A DNA stretch of 64,000 nucleotides from Rubrobacter tropicus (lineage in GTDB: Bacteria > Actinomycetota > Rubrobacteria > Rubrobacterales > Rubrobacteraceae): NCBI RefSeq assembly GCF_011492945.1, contig NZ_CP045119.1:1488001-1552000 (forward strand), read 5' to 3'. The position numbers and the translations under genes were made by a program. The notes under the pieces were generated by a model that had not been told where the DNA came from, did not search any database, and worked only from the letters and a program-made list of their open reading frames with translations. Of this stretch, positions 43,926 to 53,483 are shown piece after piece; within the stretch, counting starts at the first letter, position 1, and each line of letters begins with the position of its first letter.

Positions 43926-44849
43926 CTATAGTCCCCCGGACGCCGCGAGCGCCGCGCGCACCCTGAAGGCGTGCTCCACCGCCCGGGGAGACGGGTCGGC
44001 AACGACGCGCGGATAGCCCAACCTCTCTAGCGTCGCCCCCGCCGCCGCCTCGAAACGCTCCACGTCCTTCTCCGCCATCTGCCCGCGCCAGTCGCGCAGG
44101 CCCGCGGTAACCGGTAACCACGCCTTCTTCGCGCTGAGACCCCCTTGATCTTTCGTCTTGCCCTCGTGAAAGCGGATCATGGCCCCATCGTAGGGGATGC
44201 CGAGGAATTCGCAGAGCCGTTCGCACTCTCCGGCCGGCTCGGCGACGAGGGTTTCGTAGCGGACCTCGCGGTAGAGGTCGGGGCCGAGGTCCCGGCCCGC
44301 TTCGCGGCCGAGACGCACGAGCCAGTCCCACCAGACGCCGGCCGTCGCCACGGGGTCCGTCTTCCAGGTCTCGAAGCGACGGGCGAGCTCGCCGCCGCTC
44401 CTCCACTGAAGGGCCGACAGGCAGACGTCCCGGCCGTCCCGGATCAGGTGCAAGAACCTGGCCTTCGGCCAGAGCGCGTGCAACTCCGGGATACTCCGCA
44501 CGTAGCGCGGGGTCTTGTCCCCGACGACCTCCTTGCCGAGCGCCCGTCCGTGCAGGTCGTATACGCCGCTTAAGAAGTCCCGGTAGTGGACGGCGCGGCC
44601 GTCTGGGAGGAGGCTTTTGAGCCCCTCCCGATCCACCCCCAGCTTCGCGAACCTGGGGTGTTCGGCGATGAGCGGGACGATCTCCCCGGTCACGTTGCCC
44701 TCGGGGGTGAGCCCCTGACGGTCCCGGTAGTAGCTGTCGACGAACCGGCTCTCGTGAACGATGGCTATGTTGGGGTTGGCGTCGACCATCCTCTGCAGGA
44801 GCGTGGTCCCCGACCTCTGGCACCCCACTATAAAGACGTGCGGGTTCAC
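43926..44849 (-). CDS. PAPS-dependent sulfotransferase 1
   Basis: 307 residues. The 5'-phosphosulfate loop is GCQRSGTTLLQRMVD (residues 9-23), and the 3'-phosphate motif is LIRDGRDVCLSALQW (about 134-148), both intact. Such enzymes move sulfate from PAPS to a hydroxyl or amine of a carbohydrate or lipid. First of three tandem paralogues. ATG 44849 lies one base from the stop of paralogue 2. Closest relative appears to be the next gene. Confidence 0.85.
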   Translation of the reverse strand: MNPHVFIVGCQRSGTTLLQRMVDANPNIAIVHESRFVDSYYRDRQGLTPEGNVTGEIVPLIAEHPRFAKLGVDREGLKSLLPDGRAVHYRDFLSGVYDLHGRALGKEVVGDKTPRYVRSIPELHALWPKARFLHLIRDGRDVCLSALQWRSGGELARRFETWKTDPVATAGVWWDWLVRLGREAGRDLGPDLYREVRYETLVAEPAGECERLCEFLGIPYDGAMIRFHEGKTKDQGGLSAKKAWLPVTAGLRDWRGQMAEKDVERFEAAAGATLERLGYPRVVADPSPRAVEHAFRVRAALAASGGL

Positions 44850-44850
44850 G

Positions 44851-45786
44851 CTACCACCCCGCCGGCAACTTCCGGCCCCGGGAGCCGGCCTCGGTGGAGA
44901 ACGCCTCGCGCATCCTGGCCGCGCGCTCTACCGTCGCCCGGCCGGGACTCGTGGCGAGCGGGTACCCGAGGTCCTCGAGCAGGTCCCCGGCCACGGCCTC
45001 GAAGCGCTCCACGGCCTCGCGGGGCATCTGAGCGCGCCAGTCGCGAAGGCCGGCCGTCACGGGCATGGTCGGGTGGGCGCGCTCCAGGTCCGGGTCCGAT
45101 CTGCGCTCGACGAAGCGGAGCATCGCCTCCTCGTAGGGGATGCCGAGGAAATCGCAGAGCCTGCGGCACTCCCCGGCCGGGTCAGAGACGAGCGATTCGT
45201 AGAAGGTCTCGCGGTAGAGACCCGGTTCGATGCCGGCCCCGCCCTCCCGCCCCAGGAGGACCTTACGCCTCCACCACAGCGCCGTCGTCGAGATGGGGTC
45301 TTCCCCCCAGGAGGAGTAGCGGCCCGCGGCCCCCGGCGTACTCTCCCAGTCGAGGATCGAGAGGCAAACGTCCCGACCGTCCCGGATTATGTGGACGAAC
45401 CTCGCTTTCGGCCACAGGGCATGCAGCTCGGGGATTCGCCGCACGAAGGGGGCCGTCTTGTTCCCGACGAGCGGCTTGTGGGAAGCCTCTCCGTAAAGCC
45501 CGAAGATGCCCGAGAGGAGGTCAAGGTGGGTGGTCTCCGGTCCCGCGAGCGCCGCCACCCGCCCGGGGTCGAGGCCGAGTCGGGAGAACCTAGGGTGCGC
45601 CACGAGGGCGGAGACCAGGGTCGGTGGTACGGGGTCTTCCGGCCTTTTGAAGCCGCGTTCGCGGAACAGGTCCCGCACCCAGTGCATCGATGGGGTGACG
45701 GACAGGTCGGGGTGGGCGTCGACGAGGCGTTGGAGCAGGGTGGTCCCCGACCGGGCGCAGCCGACTATGAAGACGTGCGGGTCCAA
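44851..45786 (-). CDS. PAPS-dependent sulfotransferase 2
   Basis: 311 residues; start TTG 45786 (LDPHVFIVGCARSGTT). PAPS loops GCARSGTTLLQRLVD and IIRDGRDVCLSIL intact. Differs from paralogue 1 mainly in the middle region that would contact the acceptor (residues 150-215), so each copy may sulfate a different position. Confidence 0.85.
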   Translation of the reverse strand: MDPHVFIVGCARSGTTLLQRLVDAHPDLSVTPSMHWVRDLFRERGFKRPEDPVPPTLVSALVAHPRFSRLGLDPGRVAALAGPETTHLDLLSGIFGLYGEASHKPLVGNKTAPFVRRIPELHALWPKARFVHIIRDGRDVCLSILDWESTPGAAGRYSSWGEDPISTTALWWRRKVLLGREGGAGIEPGLYRETFYESLVSDPAGECRRLCDFLGIPYEEAMLRFVERRSDPDLERAHPTMPVTAGLRDWRAQMPREAVERFEAVAGDLLEDLGYPLATSPGRATVERAARMREAFSTEAGSRGRKLPAGW

Positions 45787-45788
45787 AC

Positions 45789-46799
45789 CTACGGCCGCTC
45801 CCGGCGGGCCCCGATGTCCCGCTCGAAGGCCTCGCGAACTCTACGGGCGTTCGCCAGCGCTTCCCGGCCCGGATCCGGGAAAGCGCGTTCGTAGCCGAGG
45901 TCGGTGAGGAGGTCTCCCACGGCGGCCTCGAAGCGCTCCACGTCGTCGGCCTCCATCTGCGTTCGCCAGTCGCGCAGGCCCGAGGTGACGGGGAGCCAGG
46001 CCTTCTTCGGCGTCCGGCGGGCGTCGGGGAGGTCTGTCCTCGTCTTGCCCTCGCTGAAGCGGACCATCGCGGGGTCGTACGGGAGGGCGAGGAAATCGCA
46101 GAGGGCGCGGCATTGGGCCTCGGGGGCCCCGATCAGGTCCTCGTACAGCATCTCGTGGTACAGATCCCGGCCGAGCGCGGCCCCGTCCTCGTGCCCGGAG
46201 CGGACCTTCCGCTCCCACCACAGCGCCGTCGTCGTGACGGGGTCCTCTTCCCACGTCGCGTACCGCCCGGCCGTCCTGGCCGCCTTTTTCCAGTTCAATA
46301 CCGAGAGGCAAACGTCCCGCCCGTCGCGGATTATGTGGACGAACCTTGACCGCGGCCACAGGCCATGCAGCTCGGGCAGGTGGCGGACGTAGGCAGGCGT
46401 CTTGTTGCCGACCACGGGTTTGTCTTTCGACCTGCCGTAGAGGCCGAAGAGGCGGCGCAAGAACTCGCGGTAGGGCAGCGATTCTTCCATACCAAGCAGG
46501 GCCTCGAAGTCCGGGCGGTCCAGGTCGAAGTGGGAGAAGCGTCTATGGTCCGCGAGCTCCGAGACCGTGCGCGGCGTGACGATTGGGCCTCCGGCCGCAT
46601 CGGTTTCGAGGTGTTTCGAGATCCAGTGCATCTCGGGGGTGACCGCCACGAGTGGATGCGCGTCCACGATCCTGTGCAGGAGCGTGGTCCCCGAGCGGGC
46701 GCACCCCACTATGAAGTGGTGCGGTTCGAGGCCGGTCCCCGAGGTGCGCGTCGAAAACTCTTGTTGTTCCGTCATAGGTTCTTTATCTCCGTTTGTCAT
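45789..46799 (-). CDS. PAPS-dependent sulfotransferase 3
   Basis: 336 residues from ATG 46799, or 328 from ATG 46775 (MTEQQEFS). GCARSGTTLLHRIVD and IIRDGRDVCLSVL are intact. The N-terminal 25 residues are extra compared with the other two copies. It follows the kinase-like gene by a few bases and precedes copy 2 by two bases; the three form one transcription unit. Confidence 0.85.
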   Translation of the reverse strand: MTNGDKEPMTEQQEFSTRTSGTGLEPHHFIVGCARSGTTLLHRIVDAHPLVAVTPEMHWISKHLETDAAGGPIVTPRTVSELADHRRFSHFDLDRPDFEALLGMEESLPYREFLRRLFGLYGRSKDKPVVGNKTPAYVRHLPELHGLWPRSRFVHIIRDGRDVCLSVLNWKKAARTAGRYATWEEDPVTTTALWWERKVRSGHEDGAALGRDLYHEMLYEDLIGAPEAQCRALCDFLALPYDPAMVRFSEGKTRTDLPDARRTPKKAWLPVTSGLRDWRTQMEADDVERFEAAVGDLLTDLGYERAFPDPGREALANARRVREAFERDIGARRERP

Positions 46800-46803
46800 C
46801 GCG

Positions 46804-48171
46804 TTACCATATCCGCCCCGCGAGCGAGTCCCGGGCCGTGTGCAAGAGCGCTTCGATCTTCGCCGGCCAACCGGCCTCCCGCCGCCGGAAGAAGCCGACG
46901 GCCATCTTGAGAACCGCCCCGGCGTAGTGGACCGGCAGCCCGTCCCGCCAGCCCTCCGGGACGCGGCCGAAGTACTCGTGGGCGAAGGTGCGCTCGAAAT
47001 CCTCGCCCCGCGTCCCGTCGAAGCCGGGGAAGTGAAGGGGCAGGCCGCGCAGGTGGGCCATGACCCCTGCCGCGTCTATGAGGGGATCGGCGCCCGCGAA
47101 GCCGTCGAGGTCGATCAGGCCAGCCCGCCCGTCGCGCAAAAGCACGTGGTCCAGCTTGAGGTCGCGGTGGGTAGGCGCCGGCGGAACCTCCTCCAGCTCC
47201 GAGACGACGGCCCCGACGGTGCCGTCTATCCGCGCCGCGAGATCCGGACGCGCCCACCGCAAGAGCCTCCCCGTCCTCTCCAGGACGACGACTTCTCGCT
47301 GCAGAGGGTGCAGCCTCGGCACCTCCACCCCCGAGGTGTGAAGCTCCGCGAGTGCCCCGGCCGTCAGCCGCAGGGCGGCCTCCGCATCTTCGTCCCGCAG
47401 CAGCCTGTCCCGTAGCGTTGCGCCCGGAACCTCCCTCTGCAAAAGAACGCGCGGCCCGTCCAGGTACGCCACGGCCCCCTCGACGACGAACGCCGTCTCC
47501 GACGCCCCGGCCGCTTCTTTGAGGGTCTCGAGCACGCGGCTAGTAACCTCGCCGGCGTCATCGTGGTAGGCCTTGGCGTAGAAGCGGCGTCTCTCCGTCC
47601 GGCCCGTGGCGCTTTCGGTGGCGCAAAGCGAGATCCCGACCGTCGCCCCGAGCTCGGAGCGGTACCGCACGAGCTCCGCGTGCCAGCCCGTCATTCGCCA
47701 GTTCCCGCCGAAGTCCGCCAGCAGCGGCGCCCGGATCTCCGGGGAGGGGCCGGCCATGAGCAGCGGGAGGCCGGGAAGCCGCCGGTCGTAGGGGAAGACC
47801 TCGACGAGCATGCCGAGCTCCGGGAGAAAGGAGACGGGCTCGAAGGCCGGGTCCGCGGCCGGAACCTCCGGCGCGGACTTGCGCAGCTTCTCCCACTTGC
47901 GCTTCGCTTTGCCGCTGGCGTACATGACGCCGGTTACCCACTGGGTATGCTCCGCGCCCGTGACGGGGTCGTGGAGGTCGAGGGAGTATTGGAGGACGCA
48001 GCGGGCGCCCTTGCGGTAGCGGACGCGAAAGAGCTTGCAGCCCGAGATCTCGTAGGGGGTCTCCCCGACAGGACGCAGGTGTTCGGCGAAGAGACTTCTC
48101 ATGGCGTCCGGGTCGCCGGCGAGGGCGAGGCCGGGGAAGGCCGGGTCGGCGGCGAAGGGCTCAACGATCAC
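46804..48171 (-). CDS. Aminoglycoside-phosphotransferase-fold kinase 1
   Basis: 455 residues. The C-terminal half is an APH/choline-kinase domain: catalytic loop THRDLKLDHVLL (about 338-349) and metal-binding LIDLDGFAGADP. The N-terminal half (1-160) is a divergent domain with KLFRVRYRKGARCVLQYSL. The paralogue encoded at 49960 shares a VRYKPGRRCVVEY-like stretch there. Not expected to be antibiotic resistance: position in a glycan cluster suggests phosphorylation of a sugar or lipid carrier. GTG 48171 overlaps the ABC gene by 11 bases. Confidence 0.75.
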   Translation of the reverse strand: MIVEPFAADPAFPGLALAGDPDAMRSLFAEHLRPVGETPYEISGCKLFRVRYRKGARCVLQYSLDLHDPVTGAEHTQWVTGVMYASGKAKRKWEKLRKSAPEVPAADPAFEPVSFLPELGMLVEVFPYDRRLPGLPLLMAGPSPEIRAPLLADFGGNWRMTGWHAELVRYRSELGATVGISLCATESATGRTERRRFYAKAYHDDAGEVTSRVLETLKEAAGASETAFVVEGAVAYLDGPRVLLQREVPGATLRDRLLRDEDAEAALRLTAGALAELHTSGVEVPRLHPLQREVVVLERTGRLLRWARPDLAARIDGTVGAVVSELEEVPPAPTHRDLKLDHVLLRDGRAGLIDLDGFAGADPLIDAAGVMAHLRGLPLHFPGFDGTRGEDFERTFAHEYFGRVPEGWRDGLPVHYAGAVLKMAVGFFRRREAGWPAKIEALLHTARDSLAGRIW

Positions 48172-49963
48172 GCAGAGGCTCCCGGCGTCCGGTCTTCAGG
48201 TCGTTGAGGCGGCGGTAGCGGTCGCTCTTCGCCATAAGCTCGTCGTGTTGTCCCTGCTCAACGATCCGGCCGTTCTCCAGGACGAGGACCTGGTCCGCGC
48301 CGGTGACGGCGTGGAGGTCGTGGGTTATGAGGAACGAGGTGCGGCCGGCCATCAAGCGGTCGAGGGCTTCCTGCACCCGCGCCTCGCTCTCGGCGTCGAG
48401 GCCCGTCATCGGCTCGTCCAGGATCAGGACCCGCGCGTCCCTGACCACGGCGCGGGCTATGGCGATGCGCTGGCGCTGGCCGCCCGAGAGCGTGTCGCCC
48501 CGCTCACCCAGCACGGTGTCGTAGCCCTTTTCCAGCCCGGCTATGAACTCGTGGGCGTTGGCGGCGCGGGCGGCGGCCTCTATCTCCTCGTCCGTCGCGT
48601 CCAGCCTACCGTAGGCTATGTTCTCGCGGATCGTCGCGCCGAAGAGCACCGAGTCCTGGAGGACTATCCCGATCTGACGCCGCAAGGAGCGGAGCTTATA
48701 GTCCCGGATGTCCCGGCCGTCGATCAGGATGCGCCCGGCCTTCGGCTGGTAGAGGCGCAGTATCAGGCTGACCATGGTGGATTTTCCCGCCCCGGAGGCC
48801 CCGACGAGCGCGACCCTCTGGCCCGGCTCGACGGCGAACGATACGTCCTCCAGAACGCCGTCTTCGTCGTCCTCGTAGTCGAAGGAGACGTTCTCGAAGG
48901 CGACCGCGCCTTTGAGTTTCGGGGCTTCGACGGCGTCGGGCCTGTCCTGGATCTCGGGCTCGACCTCCAGGATCTCGTTGATCCTCTCGGCCCCGACCAC
49001 GGCCTTGGAGTACTTGTTGGAGAGCCTCGCGAGGTTCCGGACGGGCCTGTACATGCTCTGCACGTATGAGGTGAACAGGAGGAGGTCGCCGGGTGAGATC
49101 CTGCCCGCTATCACCTGCAGCGCCCCGACGAGGACGACCGCGGCCGTCCCTATCGCCCCGATCACGACGACCGCCCGGCTCGCCACGGCCTCTATCCTGG
49201 CGTTGCGGATGCTCTCCTCCAGAAACTCGCTGCTCTCGGCCTCGAACCGCTCCTGCTCGTGCGGCTCCCGCCCGAACGCCTGCACCAGCGGGACCGTGGA
49301 CATCACCTCGTTTATGCGCGTGGCGATCACCGCCTCGCGCTTGCGCTGCCGCTTGGACGAGGCTTTGGAGGCCCGGTAGCGGTAGTACAGCGTGGCCCCG
49401 AGCAGCGGCACCGTCGCAAGCACGACCAGGAAGAGCCGCCAGTCGAGAAAGAGCATGATGGTGAACATCCCGAAGAACGTCAGGATGTGGGCCGAGGCGG
49501 TGAGCGCCGACTCGGCGAAGACGTCCTTGAGGGTGTTCGTGTCGCTGACGATCTTGGTCATGTGCTCGCCGGAGCGGGTCTTGTTGTGGAAGGAGAGCGA
49601 GAGACGCTGCAGGTGCGCGAAGAGCGTCCGCCTGAGCGTGTAGACGAGCTCGTTGCCGATGCGGGAGGTTATGTAGACCTGAAGGTAGGTAAACGCGCCG
49701 GTGAGGACCGCGATCAGGACCATAGCCCCGGACATCGCGACCAGAAACGCCACCCGCCCGTCGCCGAAAACCTCGAAGAACGACAGGTACCCCGGCAGCG
49801 GCCTCTGCAGCAGCACGTAATCGAAGACTATCTTGATCGGCCACGGCTTGAGCAGCTCGGTGAGCGTCAGCCCGATGGTGCAGGCCGCCGCGAGCGCCAG
49901 GCTCACCTTCGCCCCCCGCAAGTACCCGAACACCACCTGCATGAACTTCGTGCGCTCCTTCAC
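48161..49963 (-). CDS. ABC exporter half-transporter (MsbA/lipid or glycan type)
   Basis: 600 residues: a six-span ABC exporter domain (about 20-310) and a C-terminal ATPase. Walker A VGASGAGKST, signature LSGGQRQRIAIARA, Walker B VLILDEPMTGLD, H-loop ITHDLHA. The D-loop region reads EPMTGLD instead of the more common EATSALD. Likely flips or exports a glycolipid or polysaccharide made by the neighbouring enzymes. GTG 49963 overlaps the next gene by GTGA; homodimer expected. Confidence 0.85.
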   Translation of the reverse strand: MKERTKFMQVVFGYLRGAKVSLALAAACTIGLTLTELLKPWPIKIVFDYVLLQRPLPGYLSFFEVFGDGRVAFLVAMSGAMVLIAVLTGAFTYLQVYITSRIGNELVYTLRRTLFAHLQRLSLSFHNKTRSGEHMTKIVSDTNTLKDVFAESALTASAHILTFFGMFTIMLFLDWRLFLVVLATVPLLGATLYYRYRASKASSKRQRKREAVIATRINEVMSTVPLVQAFGREPHEQERFEAESSEFLEESIRNARIEAVASRAVVVIGAIGTAAVVLVGALQVIAGRISPGDLLLFTSYVQSMYRPVRNLARLSNKYSKAVVGAERINEILEVEPEIQDRPDAVEAPKLKGAVAFENVSFDYEDDEDGVLEDVSFAVEPGQRVALVGASGAGKSTMVSLILRLYQPKAGRILIDGRDIRDYKLRSLRRQIGIVLQDSVLFGATIRENIAYGRLDATDEEIEAAARAANAHEFIAGLEKGYDTVLGERGDTLSGGQRQRIAIARAVVRDARVLILDEPMTGLDAESEARVQEALDRLMAGRTSFLITHDLHAVTGADQVLVLENGRIVEQGQHDELMAKSDRYRRLNDLKTGRREPLRDR

Positions 49964-51000
49964 CGGCTCCCCACCCCCAACCTCTCCTCGCAAAGCCCCA
50001 ACAAATCCCCGGTAAAGGCCCGCCGCTCCTCGAACAGCGTGCTCAGATGGACGTGGCGCACCAGCGTGAGGTCCGAGTAGGCCCGCACCGCCTCGCGCGT
50101 CCCCTCGCCCGCCAACTCGACGAACCTCTCCTCGAGCGCCGCCCCGACGCCCGCGAGCGCGGCCTGGTCTCCGAGCGTCCGCAATCCCTGTTCCGTCAGG
50201 TGGCCCAGGAAGTTGCCGACGTCGAGCGCCGGGTCGCCCTCGCAGTACAGGTCGAAGTCGATCAGGTACAGTTGAGCCTCGTCCACGATCACCTGATCCG
50301 CGTAGAAGTCCCTGTGGATGCCGCACGGCTCCGGCTCCCTGACGCCGGCGCCTAGATTGTCGCACGCCTCCAGCAGCCTCCTGATACGACCTTCCAAGCG
50401 GGGCTCCTCCCGCGCGACCTCGGGCAGCCGCTCGTGCAGGATCCTGAGCTCGTCCTCCATCGTGTGCCGGCGCCCGGTCGGTACGCCCGACTGGTGTACC
50501 TTGTGGGCCGCCTCCGCGATCCTGCGCGCCAGCTCCTCACCACCTGCTTCGGGCAAGAGCTCCGTCGCCGTCCGGCCGGGCACCTTGCGCTGCAGCCACA
50601 TCCTGAACTTCGAGATCGTGCCCACGGGCTCCGGCACCCGGATTCCGTCGGTCGCGTCCCCGCCGAACCCGGCCTCCCGAAACGCCCTGAGCTGCCTGTA
50701 GCCCGACTTGCCGAACCGCCTCACCCTGACTTTCCCGAGCAGCACGACCTCATCCGTCGTCCCGTCCGCCCGCTCGACCCCGAGCGCGTACTCGACCACG
50801 CAGCGCCGGCCGGGCTTGTACCGGGCCACCCGGATGCCCCGTAGCTCCAACCTTCCGCCATCGCCGGCCAGATGTCCCAACCGTTCATCGAACTGCTTTT
50901 GTGCTTCGTCCGGGTCCAGGGCGCGCGCCAGGGACGGCATCTCCGCGTCCGAGGCGACGCCGAACGGGTCTTCCACGGTGACGGCGGGGGCGCGTCTCAC
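49960..51000 (-). CDS. Aminoglycoside-phosphotransferase-fold kinase 2
   Basis: 346 residues, paralogue of the protein encoded at 46804. Catalytic loop GIHRDFYADQVIV and the metal motif LIDFDLYCEGDPALDVGNF are intact, with IRVARYKPGRRCVVEYALG in the N-terminal lobe. GTG 51000 overlaps the glycosyltransferase stop, and its own stop overlaps the ABC gene. Probably a sugar or lipid kinase of the same pathway. Confidence 0.75.
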   Translation of the reverse strand: MRRAPAVTVEDPFGVASDAEMPSLARALDPDEAQKQFDERLGHLAGDGGRLELRGIRVARYKPGRRCVVEYALGVERADGTTDEVVLLGKVRVRRFGKSGYRQLRAFREAGFGGDATDGIRVPEPVGTISKFRMWLQRKVPGRTATELLPEAGGEELARRIAEAAHKVHQSGVPTGRRHTMEDELRILHERLPEVAREEPRLEGRIRRLLEACDNLGAGVREPEPCGIHRDFYADQVIVDEAQLYLIDFDLYCEGDPALDVGNFLGHLTEQGLRTLGDQAALAGVGAALEERFVELAGEGTREAVRAYSDLTLVRHVHLSTLFEERRAFTGDLLGLCEERLGVGSR

Positions 51001-52256
51001 GGCCCTGCCCGACGGGCCGAGATGAGGTCGGTGGCGACGGCCGCAACGCGTTCGGCGTTCTTGTCCCAGGTGTAGCGGTTGTGGACCTCTTTGGCGGCGG
51101 CGGAGCCGATGCGGCGGCGGAGGTCCGGGTCGGAGAGGAGGCGGTCGCAGGCTGAGGCGAGGGCGTCGCGGTCGTCCGGGGGGTAGAGTAGGCCCGTCTC
51201 GCCGTCCCGAACCACTTCCGGGATCTGGCCGAGCGCGGCGGCAACGACGGGGACGCCGCAGGCCATGTACTCGAAGAGCTTGAGGGGCGAGAAGTAGAAG
51301 TCGTGGTCGGGCCGGGGGTACGGGGCGAGCGCCACGTCGAAGAGCCGGATCAGGGGCGCCACGTCTTCGTGCGGGAGCGATCCCGTAAAGACCACGCTCT
51401 CCCGCATACCCCGCTCCCCCGCGTCGCGCTCAAGCTCTTTTCTCAGCGGCCCGTCCCCGGCAACCACGAGCCGGGCGTCCGGGTGGGCGCGCTTCAGCCG
51501 CTCCAGGAGCGCGGGCAGCACCTCGACACCGTGCCACGGCCTCAACCCGCCCACGAAGCCGAGGACGGGGCCTTCGCCGAGCCCCCAGCGCTCCCTGAGC
51601 CCCCGCTCCGGGCCTCCGGGATAAAAACGCCCGGCGTCCACGCCGTTCGGGACTACGTGGACCCGGCCGGGCTCCGCGCCCAAAGAGACTGCGTAGTCCT
51701 TGAGGAGTTCAGAGACGGTGAGGACGGCGTCGGCCCGCGTGACCGTCCAGCGTTCGGCCCGGGAGGCGAGCTCGCCGAGGCCCGTCGCCCGGTAGGTCGT
51801 CTGCTCGACGGCAATGGGGGAGTTCAGCTCCAGGATGAGGGGCACGTCGAGCGCCCGGGCCAGGGAAGCGCCGGCGGTCGCGTAGAGGGACGCCCGTTCG
51901 TATATGAAGTCGGGTCTGTGGTTCTCGAACCTGCGCCTGAGCCGCAGTCCCCATTCCTGATCGTGCAGGATGCGCCTGAGTTCGCCGGGCAGGGAGTTCT
52001 CCGTCCCGAGCGTCTCGTTGAAGGTTTTCATGGCGAGCACCGCCGCCACGGTCTCGGGTCCGGGCGGCAGGTGCATCAGCGAGGCCTCTACCTCCGCCGG
52101 CTCCTCCCACGGAGATTTGTTGAGCTGGGGGGTCGCGACGACGACCGTGTGCCCGGCCCTCCCGAGGGCCGCGACGAGCTCGCGCACGTGTACGGAGGCG
52201 CCCTTGCGGCCGAGGACGGGGATGCCGAGGTCGGGGCAGAGGTAGAGAATCCTCAT
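50997..52256 (-). CDS. Glycosyltransferase family 4, copy 1
   Basis: 419 residues, GT-B fold. N-terminal MRILYLCPDLGIPVLGRKGASVHVRE carries the acceptor-side glycine loop. C-terminal domain VLGFVGGLRPWHGVEVL and SPLKLFEYMACGVPVVA (the EX7E donor motif as E...A) are intact. Transfers a sugar from a nucleotide donor with retention. ATG 52256 overlaps the copy 2 stop as ATGA. Confidence 0.88.
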   Translation of the reverse strand: MRILYLCPDLGIPVLGRKGASVHVRELVAALGRAGHTVVVATPQLNKSPWEEPAEVEASLMHLPPGPETVAAVLAMKTFNETLGTENSLPGELRRILHDQEWGLRLRRRFENHRPDFIYERASLYATAGASLARALDVPLILELNSPIAVEQTTYRATGLGELASRAERWTVTRADAVLTVSELLKDYAVSLGAEPGRVHVVPNGVDAGRFYPGGPERGLRERWGLGEGPVLGFVGGLRPWHGVEVLPALLERLKRAHPDARLVVAGDGPLRKELERDAGERGMRESVVFTGSLPHEDVAPLIRLFDVALAPYPRPDHDFYFSPLKLFEYMACGVPVVAAALGQIPEVVRDGETGLLYPPDDRDALASACDRLLSDPDLRRRIGSAAAKEVHNRYTWDKNAERVAAVATDLISARRAGP

Positions 52257-53479
52257 GCGAGGGTGGCCTCCCGCGCCGAGGGCTCTTCGAGGCCGCCGCC
52301 AGAGGCGAAGACTTCCCGCAGGATGGCGGCGTTGCGGCTGACGTCGAACTCGGCCTCGATCAGGCGCCTGGCACCCCGGGCGAGCCGGACCCGCAACGCC
52401 GCGTCGCCGAGCAGCCGCTCCAGGGCGCCGGCGAGGGCCGCGGGGTCGCGCTGGGGGACCATCAGGCCGGTCTCCCCGTGGCGCAAGACCTCCGGGATGC
52501 CGGTCACGTCCGTCGAGACGCACGGCGTCCCGAGGGCCATCGCCTCCAGCAGCACGGTCGGCAGACCGTCCCGGTTCCCGTCCCCGCCGACCACGCAGGG
52601 GGCGGCGAAGACCGAGGCGCCTCCCACGACCCGCGCCATCTCGCGCTGGGGCAGCGGGCCTGCCAGGTCGACCAGGTCGCGCAGGCCGCGACTCTTTATC
52701 AGGGACCTCAAGTGTTCTTCCTGGTCCCCGAGGCCGACGATCCGGGCTCGGAACCGGACGCCGCGGTCGCGCAGGAGGGCGCAGGCCTCGACGAGGTCGG
52801 CGAACCCCTTCTTCTCCACGAGCCTGCCGACCGCCACGATCCCGGGCTCCCTGTGCCGCGGGTCGCCGTACGGGAACCTTTCGAGCTCCAGCCCGTTGTA
52901 GATCCTGCGCGTCCCGTCCGCCGCCCTGCCGTACCTCTCGCGCAGGTACTTTAGGTTGAAGTCGCTGACGGTGACGGATGCGGCGGCGTCCGAGAGCTTC
53001 CGCCGCAGATCCTCCGGGTCGACGCTCTCGTGGAAGATGTCCTTGGCGTGGGCGGTCAGGCTGTACGGGAGGCCGGCGAAGCGCGCCGCGAGCCTGGCGA
53101 CCGTCGTCGAGGCCGTGGCGAAGTGGGCGTGGAGGTGGCTAAAGCCGCCCCTGCGCGCCTCCCGGGCCAGCAGGACCGCCTGATAGACCTGACGCACGTC
53201 CCCGCCGCGGGCCTCCTCGAGCGCTCCCCAGAGGTTCGGGAGGTCTTCCCCGGCCTCGTCCAGGGTCGCCCAGAGGTCGGATGCTTTCAGGCCCTTGGCC
53301 TGCAGGTAGGTGACGGGGGCCCGGACGCGGGAGATGGCGTCCTGAAAGTGGCCGTCCTCGGGAGGGAGGAGGGAGAAGATGCCGACCTCCACCCCGGCGG
53401 CTTCGTGCGCCAGGATCTCGTTGACTACAAACGTCTCCGAGTAGCGGGGATACCTCTTGACGACGTAGGCCACCTTCAC
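52253..53479 (-). CDS. Glycosyltransferase family 4, copy 2
   Basis: 408 residues, GT-B fold. Start VKVAYVVKRYPRYSETFVVNE is typical of colanic-acid-type (WcaL-like) transferases. Donor domain IVAVGRLVEKKGFADLVEA and PTVLLEAMALGTPCVSTDV intact. GTG 53479 is 5 bases after the stop of the MurG-like gene, in the same operon. Confidence 0.88.
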   Translation of the reverse strand: MKVAYVVKRYPRYSETFVVNEILAHEAAGVEVGIFSLLPPEDGHFQDAISRVRAPVTYLQAKGLKASDLWATLDEAGEDLPNLWGALEEARGGDVRQVYQAVLLAREARRGGFSHLHAHFATASTTVARLAARFAGLPYSLTAHAKDIFHESVDPEDLRRKLSDAAASVTVSDFNLKYLRERYGRAADGTRRIYNGLELERFPYGDPRHREPGIVAVGRLVEKKGFADLVEACALLRDRGVRFRARIVGLGDQEEHLRSLIKSRGLRDLVDLAGPLPQREMARVVGGASVFAAPCVVGGDGNRDGLPTVLLEAMALGTPCVSTDVTGIPEVLRHGETGLMVPQRDPAALAGALERLLGDAALRVRLARGARRLIEAEFDVSRNAAILREVFASGGGLEEPSAREATLA

Positions 53480-53483
53480 AGGC

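Noticed and set aside
46804-51000. Aminoglycoside resistance genes
   Set aside because: The APH fold is shared with many sugar and lipid kinases; cluster context and divergent N-terminal lobes argue against resistance.
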